Assembly (NCBI GenBank): GCA_964452575.1
Contig: CAYVMN010000101.1
Coordinates: 1 to 16,515 of the forward strand
Length of the DNA: 16,515 nt
Direction of reading: 5' to 3'
Origin: CAYVMN01 sp964452575
Lineage (GTDB): Bacteria; Desulfobacterota; DSM-4660; Desulfatiglandales; Desulfatiglandaceae
Of the stretch, positions 7,714-14,224 are shown piece after piece. A program made the position numbers and the translations under genes. Each line of letters begins with the position of its first letter. Within the stretch, counting starts at the first letter, position 1. Under the pieces are notes generated by a model. It had not been told where the DNA came from, made no database searches, and saw nothing but the letters and a program-made list of their open reading frames with translations.

Positions 7714-8922
7714 ATGACTAAAGAAAATAGACTCGTATCGGTTATTAAATGTCAACATCCTGGACAAGGCGCAATCAAAGCACTTTCCCTTCTTGAAAGA
7801 GAGGGTGATTTTCAACCCTCTCCTGGCGTAGTTTTCATCAAACCTAATATTGTAGTCTCTATCCCTTTTGACCGATCTCCTGCAGAACTTACGAATCCAG
7901 GTCTGGTAGCGGCCATGGTACGATATTTTTACGAGCGAGGGGCTCGAAAGGTAATTGTGGGTGAGCGCCCCGCATGGGGTGGCTCTTGCCATGACGCATA
8001 CCGTGTTTCAGGAATCGGCAAGGCAATTACAGAAAGCGGTGGAGAACTGTGCGACCTTGATAATGATCCGGAGGTCTGGGTACCGGTAAACGGCCACGTC
8101 TTCAGGGAAATACGGCTTCCGAAAAGCCTGGTTGAGGCTGATCTATTCGTGAATATTCCAAAGGCCAAGACCCACTTTTTGACCGCTGTAACGGTAGGCA
8201 TAAAAAATCTTTTTGGCTGCATCCGATATGAGGACAGAAAGAAATTCCATAGGGAAATTGACTTGGTATCTGTACTGGCCGATCTCCTAAAGGCCCTTCC
8301 TCCAGGTCTCACCGTAGTAGATGCCGTGCAGGCTATGGAGGGATTTGGTCCCCACGCCGGAACAGCAGTGGATATGGGGCTGGTGATTGCGGGGACCGAT
8401 GCCGTGGCAGTAGATATGGTGGGCACCTACCTGATGGGTGTCGATCCCGGGGGCCTGGCCCTGCTGCAGGTAGCCCAAAAACTTGGGCTAGGCACTATCG
8501 ACATGGGGACCATAAGAATACTGGGTGAAGAGCTGGATAAGGTCAGAAAGAAATTGCTTCCACCAGTCTTCCAATTTGTAAGCAGACTTCCAAACGTTCA
8601 TGTCTTCGCTGGAGGTGTCTGCCCCGGATGCAGACCGAGAATACCTACGGTTCCTTTGCATTGTGACCCCTCTAAGAGCTATGCGGTTATTATAGGTCGA
8701 GAACCAATAGCCATGAGACCTGACATAGATGCGGATGAGTTTTGGCTTGTAGGGAACTGTGGGGTAAGGGCAGGAATGGCATATATCCTCAGGAAGGCCT
8801 TTCTCGGTGGCCCTCAAAAAGGTATTCCAAAAGTCGTCAAGGTTCCGGGCTGTCCTCCGCTTGACTGGTACTCCCAGAGGGTAATCTTTCCACCCTTGAA
8901 GGAGAAGGGCTGGATGACCTAA
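7714..8922 (+). CDS. DUF362 domain protein with C-terminal cysteine motifs
   Basis: A 402-residue protein of the DUF362 family, whose function is generally unknown. The DUF362 part is clear: VVFIKPNIVVSI (39-50), PAELTNPGLVAAMVRYF (56-72), GARKVIVGERPAWGG (76-90), ADLFVNIPKAKTH (142-154), TVGIKNLFGCI (160-170) and DAVQAMEGFGPHAGT (203-217). Many DUF362 proteins end in a 2[4Fe-4S] ferredoxin domain. This one instead has a different Cys-containing tail: GGVCPGCRPR (C303, C306), C317, VGNCGVRAGMAYI (C349) and VPGCPP (C380), which could bind a metal or an iron-sulfur cluster. GGAGTG lies seven bases before the ATG. It lies 30 bases after metF in the same direction and is likely co-transcribed, so a redox or accessory role with MetVF is possible but unproven. 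Confidence 0.85.
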   Translation: MTKENRLVSVIKCQHPGQGAIKALSLLEREGDFQPSPGVVFIKPNIVVSIPFDRSPAELTNPGLVAAMVRYFYERGARKVIVGERPAWGGSCHDAYRVSGIGKAITESGGELCDLDNDPEVWVPVNGHVFREIRLPKSLVEADLFVNIPKAKTHFLTAVTVGIKNLFGCIRYEDRKKFHREIDLVSVLADLLKALPPGLTVVDAVQAMEGFGPHAGTAVDMGLVIAGTDAVAVDMVGTYLMGVDPGGLALLQVAQKLGLGTIDMGTIRILGEELDKVRKKLLPPVFQFVSRLPNVHVFAGGVCPGCRPRIPTVPLHCDPSKSYAVIIGREPIAMRPDIDADEFWLVGNCGVRAGMAYILRKAFLGGPQKGIPKVVKVPGCPPLDWYSQRVIFPPLKEKGWMT

Positions 8923-8925
8923 AAG

Positions 8926-8973
8926 ACTCTAAACAAGTGCCCTACTTTTTGGATTAGAGTGTCGGTGATTTTT
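8926..8973 (+). terminator. weak candidate terminator after the DUF362 gene
   Basis: ACTCTAA (8926-8932) pairs perfectly with TTAGAGT (8954-8960) across a 21-base loop, and a run of five T follows about ten bases later (ending 8973). The long loop and distant T-run make it a poor intrinsic terminator, but it sits in the right place just after the stop codon. Confidence 0.3.
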
Positions 8974-9013
8974 CCACTGCAAAGACTCCAGGATCCATCG
9001 CGGAACCAACTTT

Positions 9014-9044
9014 TTGATCACTCTTGGAGGAAATGGTATATAAT
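9014..9044 (+). promoter_or_regulatory. putative promoter of the M48 peptidase / cytochrome unit
   Basis: A perfect TATAAT at 9039-9044, with TTGATC at 9014-9019 upstream (19-base spacer, somewhat long). Initiation would fall near 9051, which excludes the upstream in-frame starts TTG 9024 and ATG 9033 and supports the ATG at 9072 or 9084. Confidence 0.45.
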
Positions 9045-9071
9045 GGGGCAAACTTGAGGTGTACAGGGGGT

Positions 9072-9920
9072 ATGAAATCGAAAATGCGCGCTACTAAGAA
9101 AAGGCTTTCTATTCTCTCATCCCATCTAATGGCCACCATGGCGATCCTTTTTATCCTCTCGGGATGTGCAGAAGTTCCCATAACTCACCGCAAAGGCTTG
9201 CACCTTGTCCCTGAATCACAGTTGCTGGCCATGAGCCTTCAACAATATGACGAAGTGATAAAAAAGTCCAAGCTCTCGACAGATCAGCAAAAGGTCAAAA
9301 TGGTCAAAACGGTCGGGGAGCGGATTGCAAAAGCCGCAGAGGCATTCCTGAAGGATGCGGGCCAAGGGAAACAGGTCAAAAATTACCAATGGGATTTTAA
9401 CCTTATAGAAGATGACAAGGTGGTCAATGCCTGGTGCATGCCAGGGGGAAAGGTGGCGGTCTACACGGGCATCCTGCCCTATACCCAGGATGAAACAGGC
9501 CTCGCCGTGGTGATGGGTCATGAAGTGGCCCATGCCTTGGCTGAACACGGAAATGAACGAATGAGTCAAAGCCTTCTTGCCAACATGGGAGGGGTCGCCC
9601 TTTCGGTTGCCCTGGCCCAGAAACCTAGCCAGACCAGGCAACTCTTCATGGTGGCATTCGGTGTGGGAGCCACTGTGGGATTTATTCTCCCTTACAGTCG
9701 GCTCCATGAAAGAGAGGCAGACAGGATCGGCCTTATGTTGATGGCGCGGGCCGGATATGACCCAAGAGAGGCTGTTCCCTTCTGGGAGAGGATGAATAAG
9801 AAGTCAGGACCCCGACCACCAGAATTCCTTTCGACCCACCCCGCCCCTGAGTCTCGGATCGAGAGCCTTAAGGCCCATATTCAGGAAGCCTTGCCATACT
9901 ATGAAAGATCTTCAAAGTGA
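9072..9920 (+). CDS. M48 family metalloprotease, probable lipoprotein
   Basis: A zinc-dependent endopeptidase of the M48 (HtpX/Oma1/BepA-like) family, predicted to be exported and lipid-anchored, probably acting in cell-envelope protein quality control. With the ATG at 9072 it has 282 residues. The N-terminus is basic (MKSKMRATKK), followed by a hydrophobic stretch and the lipobox LSGC (Cys about 32). The catalytic HEVAH lies at about 150-154 (in VMGHEVAHALAEHGNERM), and the third zinc ligand is the Glu in LHEREADRIG (about 215). After it come AGYDPREAVPFWERM and LSTHPAPESRIESL, standard in this subfamily. The frame is open back to a TTG at 9024, but a TATAAT lies between, so I take 9072; GAGGTG ten bases upstream is a plausible ribosome site. 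The ATG at 9084 is also possible. The cytochrome gene follows after 28 bases. Confidence 0.9.
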   Translation: MKSKMRATKKRLSILSSHLMATMAILFILSGCAEVPITHRKGLHLVPESQLLAMSLQQYDEVIKKSKLSTDQQKVKMVKTVGERIAKAAEAFLKDAGQGKQVKNYQWDFNLIEDDKVVNAWCMPGGKVAVYTGILPYTQDETGLAVVMGHEVAHALAEHGNERMSQSLLANMGGVALSVALAQKPSQTRQLFMVAFGVGATVGFILPYSRLHEREADRIGLMLMARAGYDPREAVPFWERMNKKSGPRPPEFLSTHPAPESRIESLKAHIQEALPYYERSSK

Positions 9921-9948
9921 TACAAATCATCTTTGAAAGGGGGATGAA

Positions 9949-10287
9949 ATGAAAACAAAGGTCGCTCCCGTTTTACTCATTGGGGTGTTTCTCGCCGCAT
10001 CCCCACTGGCTGGAGAGCAAAACAGGGGTGCTCCACAGATGGTGCTTCAAGGGGGGAGCTCCGGAAACGTATCATTTCCACATCATAGGCATCAGGATGT
10101 TCTTGGTGACTGCAACCTCTGCCATAGCCTGTTTCCAGAGATAGCAGGGGGCATAAAAAAACTGAAGGAAGAAGGAAAACTGAAAAAGAAAGAGGTTATG
10201 GAACGGTGCCGGAGTTGCCACAGGCAAAAAGCCGAGAAGGGAGAAAAGGCAGGGCCCACGGGTTGTAAGGCATGTCACCAGAAGTAG
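9949..10287 (+). CDS. periplasmic triheme c7-type cytochrome
   Basis: A small c-type cytochrome of the class III/c7 group, presumably an electron carrier in the periplasm. Its 112 residues include a cleavable signal peptide (about 1-22: MKTK, hydrophobic core, then SPLAG). Three haem-attachment motifs are visible: CNLCH (55-59), CRSCH (87-91) and CKACH (106-110). The VSFPHHRHQDVLGDCNLCH block (41-59) matches the family pattern in which two or three upstream histidines (H45, H46, H48) act as distal haem ligands. A lysine- and glutamate-rich linker (64-86) separates haems 1 and 2. AAAGGGGGA lies five bases before the ATG. The short 28-base gap to the M48 gene suggests co-transcription. The redox partner cannot be told from this window. 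Confidence 0.9.
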   Translation: MKTKVAPVLLIGVFLAASPLAGEQNRGAPQMVLQGGSSGNVSFPHHRHQDVLGDCNLCHSLFPEIAGGIKKLKEEGKLKKKEVMERCRSCHRQKAEKGEKAGPTGCKACHQK

Positions 10288-10300
10288 AGAAGACAACCCC

Positions 10301-10417
10301 GTGTCATGCCCCGATGCCTCCTGTAAAAAACACTGCCCCCTGATTCAAAGTCCCGTAGATTTCATAGAACTCGCCGACATGGTATTCACCTATGCCGTCC
10401 CGAGGGTTCGTGAATAG
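10301..10417 (+). CDS. possible 38-codon cysteine-rich small ORF
   Basis: A GTG-started frame just after the cytochrome gene encodes VSCPDASCKKHCPLIQ, then a tail ending TYAVPRVRE before TAG. Three Cys (C3, C8, C12) are closely spaced, like a metal-binding knuckle. The same frame is open further upstream through the end of the cytochrome gene in another phase, so it could also be a frameshifted extension or a remnant. The ribosome site is weak (AGAGAAG, eight bases upstream) and no family is recognised. Confidence 0.2.
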   Translation: MSCPDASCKKHCPLIQSPVDFIELADMVFTYAVPRVRE

Positions 10418-10512
10418 ATTGCAAGAGCAACAAGCAGCAACAGGATCTAAGAAATCCTCGACCAATGACCTGCTGATTTCAACCTATTATCTAATGTATG
10501 TCCCATCCCGGG

Positions 10513-13113
10513 TCACGGATTCAGATAGAGCTTGTGTTTAGCGGCAGCTTCCACGCGTGCGCGGCTCCAAAGCATGGGGTGGTACTTAACCTTGGCCCAG
10601 GGCATGACCTGGTCGCAATACCACTGGCTGCCCGGGTGCCCGCTGACGCCTGTAGAATTGACCGTAACGCTCTTGTCGAAATCTCCCAGGTCCACGATCA
10701 GGCGCATGGATGGTATCACTCCCACACTGAAATTGCCTTTGCTGGCGTACCAGATATTATTATTTAGGCATTCGGTGCTGCCCGAGGTCGGCACGGGTCC
10801 CTGGTTGACCAGCGATTCGATTGGCTTGATACCGCTCCTGCCCAGCGGGTTGCTCACGAAAGTGGACTGATGCAATGCCCCCCATTTCCAGGTGCTGCGG
10901 TCTTTGCCCAGGGCTGCTACTGTAGCCGCGTAGCCCTCCTGGAAGGAACGAATGAGGATATCGTCGCGAGTTTCTTTCTTATCCGGTGTAGCTGCATCGT
11001 CCCACCAGGCATCATTCGGCTTCTGCAGAAGCAGGTACAGCGACCACATCTTTTTATCAAGCCCGTCCGCCTTGGCTATGTCACTCAGCTGGTCCTGGAA
11101 GGTGTTCTGGAATAGCTTCAGGCAAAATTGCATGTAAAGGGCAGCCTGCGGGCTGTCGTCGCCGGTGAAACGGTCCCATTTCAGCAACCAGTCGCGGGCG
11201 TCGGTCAACTCCGGATCATTGAATTTAAGATGGGCCAACGAGGGAAGGGTTTCGTCAGCAGGAAGGCACTTGTTGTCACCTTGCATGGACTGGTAGGTTA
11301 ATACGGTGTTGGGCGCCAGTTGCTTGATCAGTTCGTAGGCGCGCTGGGAGCGGTAGCCGTAAACCCATTTATTATATCTGCTACCGAAGTGGGCATTGAC
11401 GTCCGGTCCCAATCTATTGTTCAGCATCTCGAAATACTCTGGAGGAGCTACCTCCTGGTTGCAGGCCACGATGAAATTACGCGCAGGATTGAATACGTAA
11501 GGCATAAGTTCGAAGGGTACATATCCCTTCCACTCGTACTGGCTGGTCCAGCCGGGTACTGGTGTTTGACCTGTGTGGTTCTTGGCGCGGACAGGTATCT
11601 TACCGGGCATCTGGTAGCCGATGTTACCCTGTCGGTCCGCGTAGACCACACTCTGTGAGGGGGTGTCCCAGAATTTGAGCGCTGAGCGGAATTTATCCCA
11701 GCTCTTGGCCCTGTCAAGCTTCAGTATGGAAAGTGCGATTGTGCCCGGTTCCAACCCGGTCCAGTGCAGTGCCCGTGGGTCTTTATTGTTGAACCCCCTT
11801 AATTTGCCGGTTTTGGCATCGTACCTGTTATCGTTGATGATGGGTCCTAGGTGTGTATGCCGCACTTTTATGGTAATAGCCGGTTTACCGTCGCCGAAGT
11901 TGATGGTTTCCTCGCTGACGGTCATATCCCGCCATTGGCCGTTCCATTTGTATTGAAGTGGATTGTCAGGGTTTATCCTGATCTGATACTGGTCGTTCAC
12001 GTCAGGATAGACGTTTGTAGTGCCCCAGGCGATATAGTTATTGTGTCCCACCACTACGCCTGGGCTGGAGGCAAAGGAGAAGCCGGCCACGTCAAAGGGG
12101 GGGCCTGTGCCATCTTCCGGGCAATGTAGCCCAATCTCGTACCAGATGGAAGGCTGTTGAATGCCCAGGTGAGGATCGTTGGCCAGCAGTGGCTTGCCGC
12201 CCTGTGTCAGGCTTCCGGTGGCCACCCAGGAGTTGCTGCCTGCACCCTCAATCTGTCCCGTCAGAAGTGAAAGGCCGGCTGCAGGGGCATCGGTATCCGC
12301 CGCCATAAACAGGAGATCGTGGTTAACCAGTCCCCGATCTGACTCTGATTGCGCTGCACTCGAACTTATGGAGAACGCTGCCTTCAGATCCTCTTCCAGC
12401 AGTATGGTACGCTTCTTACCGAGTGGCCAGGGTGGAACCAGGAACTGCTCCGCCATCTCTGCTCCCAGCTTATCGTAAAGCCTAACACGGGTAAGTTCCA
12501 GGTCACGCGAGAGGCCGAGGTCCCAGGCCATAAGCTTGGCGAAGGCCAGCGAATCGAGCGGTGACCAGGGCTGGACCTTAAATCTAACCCCGGTAAGGCC
12601 CAGAATGGAGTAGTTGACCGAGAGCTGTCGGGGGCTCCTGTCCGAGATATAAGCATTAACGCCCCTGGTGAAGGCATCCAGAACAGCGCGGTCCTCAGCC
12701 GGATATCTGTTGTATTCCTGCTCTGCTACCTTATAAAATCCCAGTGAGCGCAGGTATATATCGGTATTGATCAGTGCGGCCTTCCTGCCTGTCAGTTCCT
12801 CAATGCGGCCGTCGCAAGTCTTGCGGAAGAACTCCATCTGCCACCAGCGGTCCTGTGCCTGCACATAACCTTGTGCGAAAAACAGGTCGTGCATATTCTT
12901 GGCATAGATGTGCGGTGTGCCATTGCCATCGCGAATAACCTCCACTCGCTCTTTCAGTCCCGCGGCCTTGAGCTCGCCGTCTATCTGCGGCAACGTGCTT
13001 TTTATGATAAAGAGGTAATACCCGAATCCACCACCGCCAATCAGGAGAATCAGCGCGAACAGGATTATCAATGTGATTTTTAACACTTTGCCGGTCTTGC
13101 CCTTTGCCATCAT
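10513..13113 (-). CDS. penicillin acylase family Ntn hydrolase, membrane-anchored
   Basis: An N-terminal-nucleophile amidase of the penicillin G acylase / acyl-homoserine-lactone acylase family (S45), 866 residues, within the usual range for the uncleaved precursor. Members are made as one chain, exported and cut autocatalytically to free a Ser at the beta-subunit N-terminus. Seen: a basic start and one hydrophobic segment (about 12-37, KITLIILFALILLIGGGGFG) acting as signal anchor; the alpha-part motif GTPHIYAKNMHDLFFAQGYVQAQDRWWQME (65-94); the nucleophile region EGAGSNSWVATG with Ser293 as the likely catalytic residue; and KPLLANDPHLG (307-317) after it. AGGAGG (13123-13118) lies four bases from the first ATG and seven from the next one (13110), so the second Met may be the real start. 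The natural substrate is unknown. The gene is monocistronic and converges with the cytochrome gene. Confidence 0.93.
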   Translation of the reverse strand: MMAKGKTGKVLKITLIILFALILLIGGGGFGYYLFIIKSTLPQIDGELKAAGLKERVEVIRDGNGTPHIYAKNMHDLFFAQGYVQAQDRWWQMEFFRKTCDGRIEELTGRKAALINTDIYLRSLGFYKVAEQEYNRYPAEDRAVLDAFTRGVNAYISDRSPRQLSVNYSILGLTGVRFKVQPWSPLDSLAFAKLMAWDLGLSRDLELTRVRLYDKLGAEMAEQFLVPPWPLGKKRTILLEEDLKAAFSISSSAAQSESDRGLVNHDLLFMAADTDAPAAGLSLLTGQIEGAGSNSWVATGSLTQGGKPLLANDPHLGIQQPSIWYEIGLHCPEDGTGPPFDVAGFSFASSPGVVVGHNNYIAWGTTNVYPDVNDQYQIRINPDNPLQYKWNGQWRDMTVSEETINFGDGKPAITIKVRHTHLGPIINDNRYDAKTGKLRGFNNKDPRALHWTGLEPGTIALSILKLDRAKSWDKFRSALKFWDTPSQSVVYADRQGNIGYQMPGKIPVRAKNHTGQTPVPGWTSQYEWKGYVPFELMPYVFNPARNFIVACNQEVAPPEYFEMLNNRLGPDVNAHFGSRYNKWVYGYRSQRAYELIKQLAPNTVLTYQSMQGDNKCLPADETLPSLAHLKFNDPELTDARDWLLKWDRFTGDDSPQAALYMQFCLKLFQNTFQDQLSDIAKADGLDKKMWSLYLLLQKPNDAWWDDAATPDKKETRDDILIRSFQEGYAATVAALGKDRSTWKWGALHQSTFVSNPLGRSGIKPIESLVNQGPVPTSGSTECLNNNIWYASKGNFSVGVIPSMRLIVDLGDFDKSVTVNSTGVSGHPGSQWYCDQVMPWAKVKYHPMLWSRARVEAAAKHKLYLNP

Positions 13114-13117
13114 TCAA

Positions 13118-13123
13118 CCTCCT
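13118..13123 (-). promoter_or_regulatory. strong ribosome binding site of the acylase gene
   Basis: A perfect AGGAGG on the minus strand. Its spacing is four bases to the ATG at 13113 and seven bases to the ATG at 13110, which favours the latter. Confidence 0.6.
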
Positions 13124-13160
13124 GCAAATGAATTACAGGCCCAATAAGACAATTGGTGAT

Positions 13161-13182
13161 AAAAAGCCCTTTTTTTAGGGCC
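13161..13182 (-). terminator. intrinsic terminator after the MeTr gene
   Basis: On the minus strand GCCCT and AGGGC form a 5-bp stem around an A-rich loop, followed directly by five T. It lies about 125 bases past the methyltransferase stop codon and upstream of the acylase gene, so it would end the UroD-RACo-MeTr transcript and separate it from the acylase gene. The stem is short but GC-rich. Confidence 0.55.
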
Positions 13183-13306
13183 AAAATATAGGCGCCCCGG
13201 CCTCGTGCGTGAAATCAAGGCCAACCTCCTGATGTTGTGGAGGCCACGGTTAGATGAAAATGAGGGTCCCGCATTAGGCAGGGATGGGAAAAGCGAGGCC
13301 ATATCT

Positions 13307-14155
13307 CTATTTACCTTTAGAGCTAAGCTGATGATCCCTGATAAATCTCATTGCGAACCGGTCCCGGCCTAGCAGCAAGTCGGTTGCAAGGACGGTTTGC
13401 TTCACCTTCTTTGCGTTCACCGTGGGGCAGGTGACACCCGCCTCGATGGCGATGGCCAGAAAGGCATGGTTGATCACATGGCGGTTAGGAAGACCGTAAG
13501 AAATGTTGGACGCCCCAATGGTCTGGTTCACCCCAAGTTGTTCTCTCACGCGTCGAATCCCCTCGATGGTATCCAGGGCCGCCCTGTAGTCTGCCCCTAC
13601 CGTCAGGGCCAGGCAGTCTATGATGACATCTTTAGGGGGAATCCCCCCCGCTTCGGCCCGCTCAACAATTCTTGCTGCGATCTCCAGCCTCTTTTCCGAC
13701 TGCTTCGGAATTCCTTCCTCGTCCATGGTCAGACCGATGACCGCTGCGTCGTGCTCCTTCACCAGAGGCAAGATCGTCTCAAGTAATTCCTCCTCGCCTG
13801 TGACTGAATTGACGATGGCCTTGCCAGTATAGGTCTCAAGGGCCGGCTTGAGGGCCTTGGGGTTGTTGATGTCTATGCACAACGGAACAGTCACCCACTC
13901 CATGACCTTCTCTATGATTATGGGAAGAACAGAGATCTCATCCACCCCGGAGGCGGCAACGTTGATGTCCAGGATGTCGGCGCCCGCCTCTACCTGACTC
14001 ACGGCCATCATTCGCACAAATTCAAGATCCCCCTCTTTGAGGGCTTCCGTCAGCCTGCTCTTTCCTGTGGGATTGATGCGCTCACCGATCAGCACCGTTG
14101 GCCGGTCATAGTCAATTATGATTTCCTGGGTAGCGCTTCTTACTGATGTTTCCAT
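13307..14155 (-). CDS. methyltetrahydrofolate:corrinoid methyltransferase (MeTr/AcsE-like)
   Basis: A pterin-binding TIM-barrel methyltransferase moving a methyl group between methyl-THF and the cobalt of a corrinoid protein (AcsE in the Wood-Ljungdahl pathway, MtvB/MtgA-like enzymes in demethylase systems). At 282 residues it is slightly longer than the classic enzyme of about 262. Motifs: TVLIGERINPTGKSRL (20-35), the start of the pterin-binding domain; GADILDINVAASG (58-70); VPLCIDINNPKALKPAL (90-106); KAIVNSVTGEEE (112-123); IGASNISYGLPNRHVINHAF (213-232), with the Asn (N217) expected to contact the folate; and LLLGRDRFAMRFI (260-272). I cannot tell AcsE from the demethylase type by sequence alone. 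It lies 69 bases after the RACo-like gene on the same strand and its ribosome site is weak (GAAG), so it probably depends on upstream transcription. Confidence 0.9.
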   Translation of the reverse strand: METSVRSATQEIIIDYDRPTVLIGERINPTGKSRLTEALKEGDLEFVRMMAVSQVEAGADILDINVAASGVDEISVLPIIIEKVMEWVTVPLCIDINNPKALKPALETYTGKAIVNSVTGEEELLETILPLVKEHDAAVIGLTMDEEGIPKQSEKRLEIAARIVERAEAGGIPPKDVIIDCLALTVGADYRAALDTIEGIRRVREQLGVNQTIGASNISYGLPNRHVINHAFLAIAIEAGVTCPTVNAKKVKQTVLATDLLLGRDRFAMRFIRDHQLSSKGK

Positions 14156-14224
14156 GCTTCAAAACGACTTCGAATCATCGCTTTCTGATATAGGCCTCTG
14201 TTTTCTGTCTTCAACGCTCAGCCC

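Noticed and set aside
7929..8426. 165-codon minus strand frame opposite the DUF362 gene
   Set aside because: It is antisense to conserved DUF362 motifs, with no promoter or ribosome site.
9216..9707. 163-codon minus strand frame opposite the M48 gene
   Set aside because: It covers the complement of the HEVAH region; the His-rich translation is an antisense artefact.
10442..10458. Hairpin AGGAT/ATCCT between the convergent cytochrome and acylase genes
   Set aside because: Only five weak pairs and no T-run on either strand, so not a credible terminator.
13141..13156. Small palindrome CCAAT/ATTGG upstream of the acylase gene
   Set aside because: Considered as an operator, but a 5-bp palindrome without a clear promoter next to it is expected by chance.
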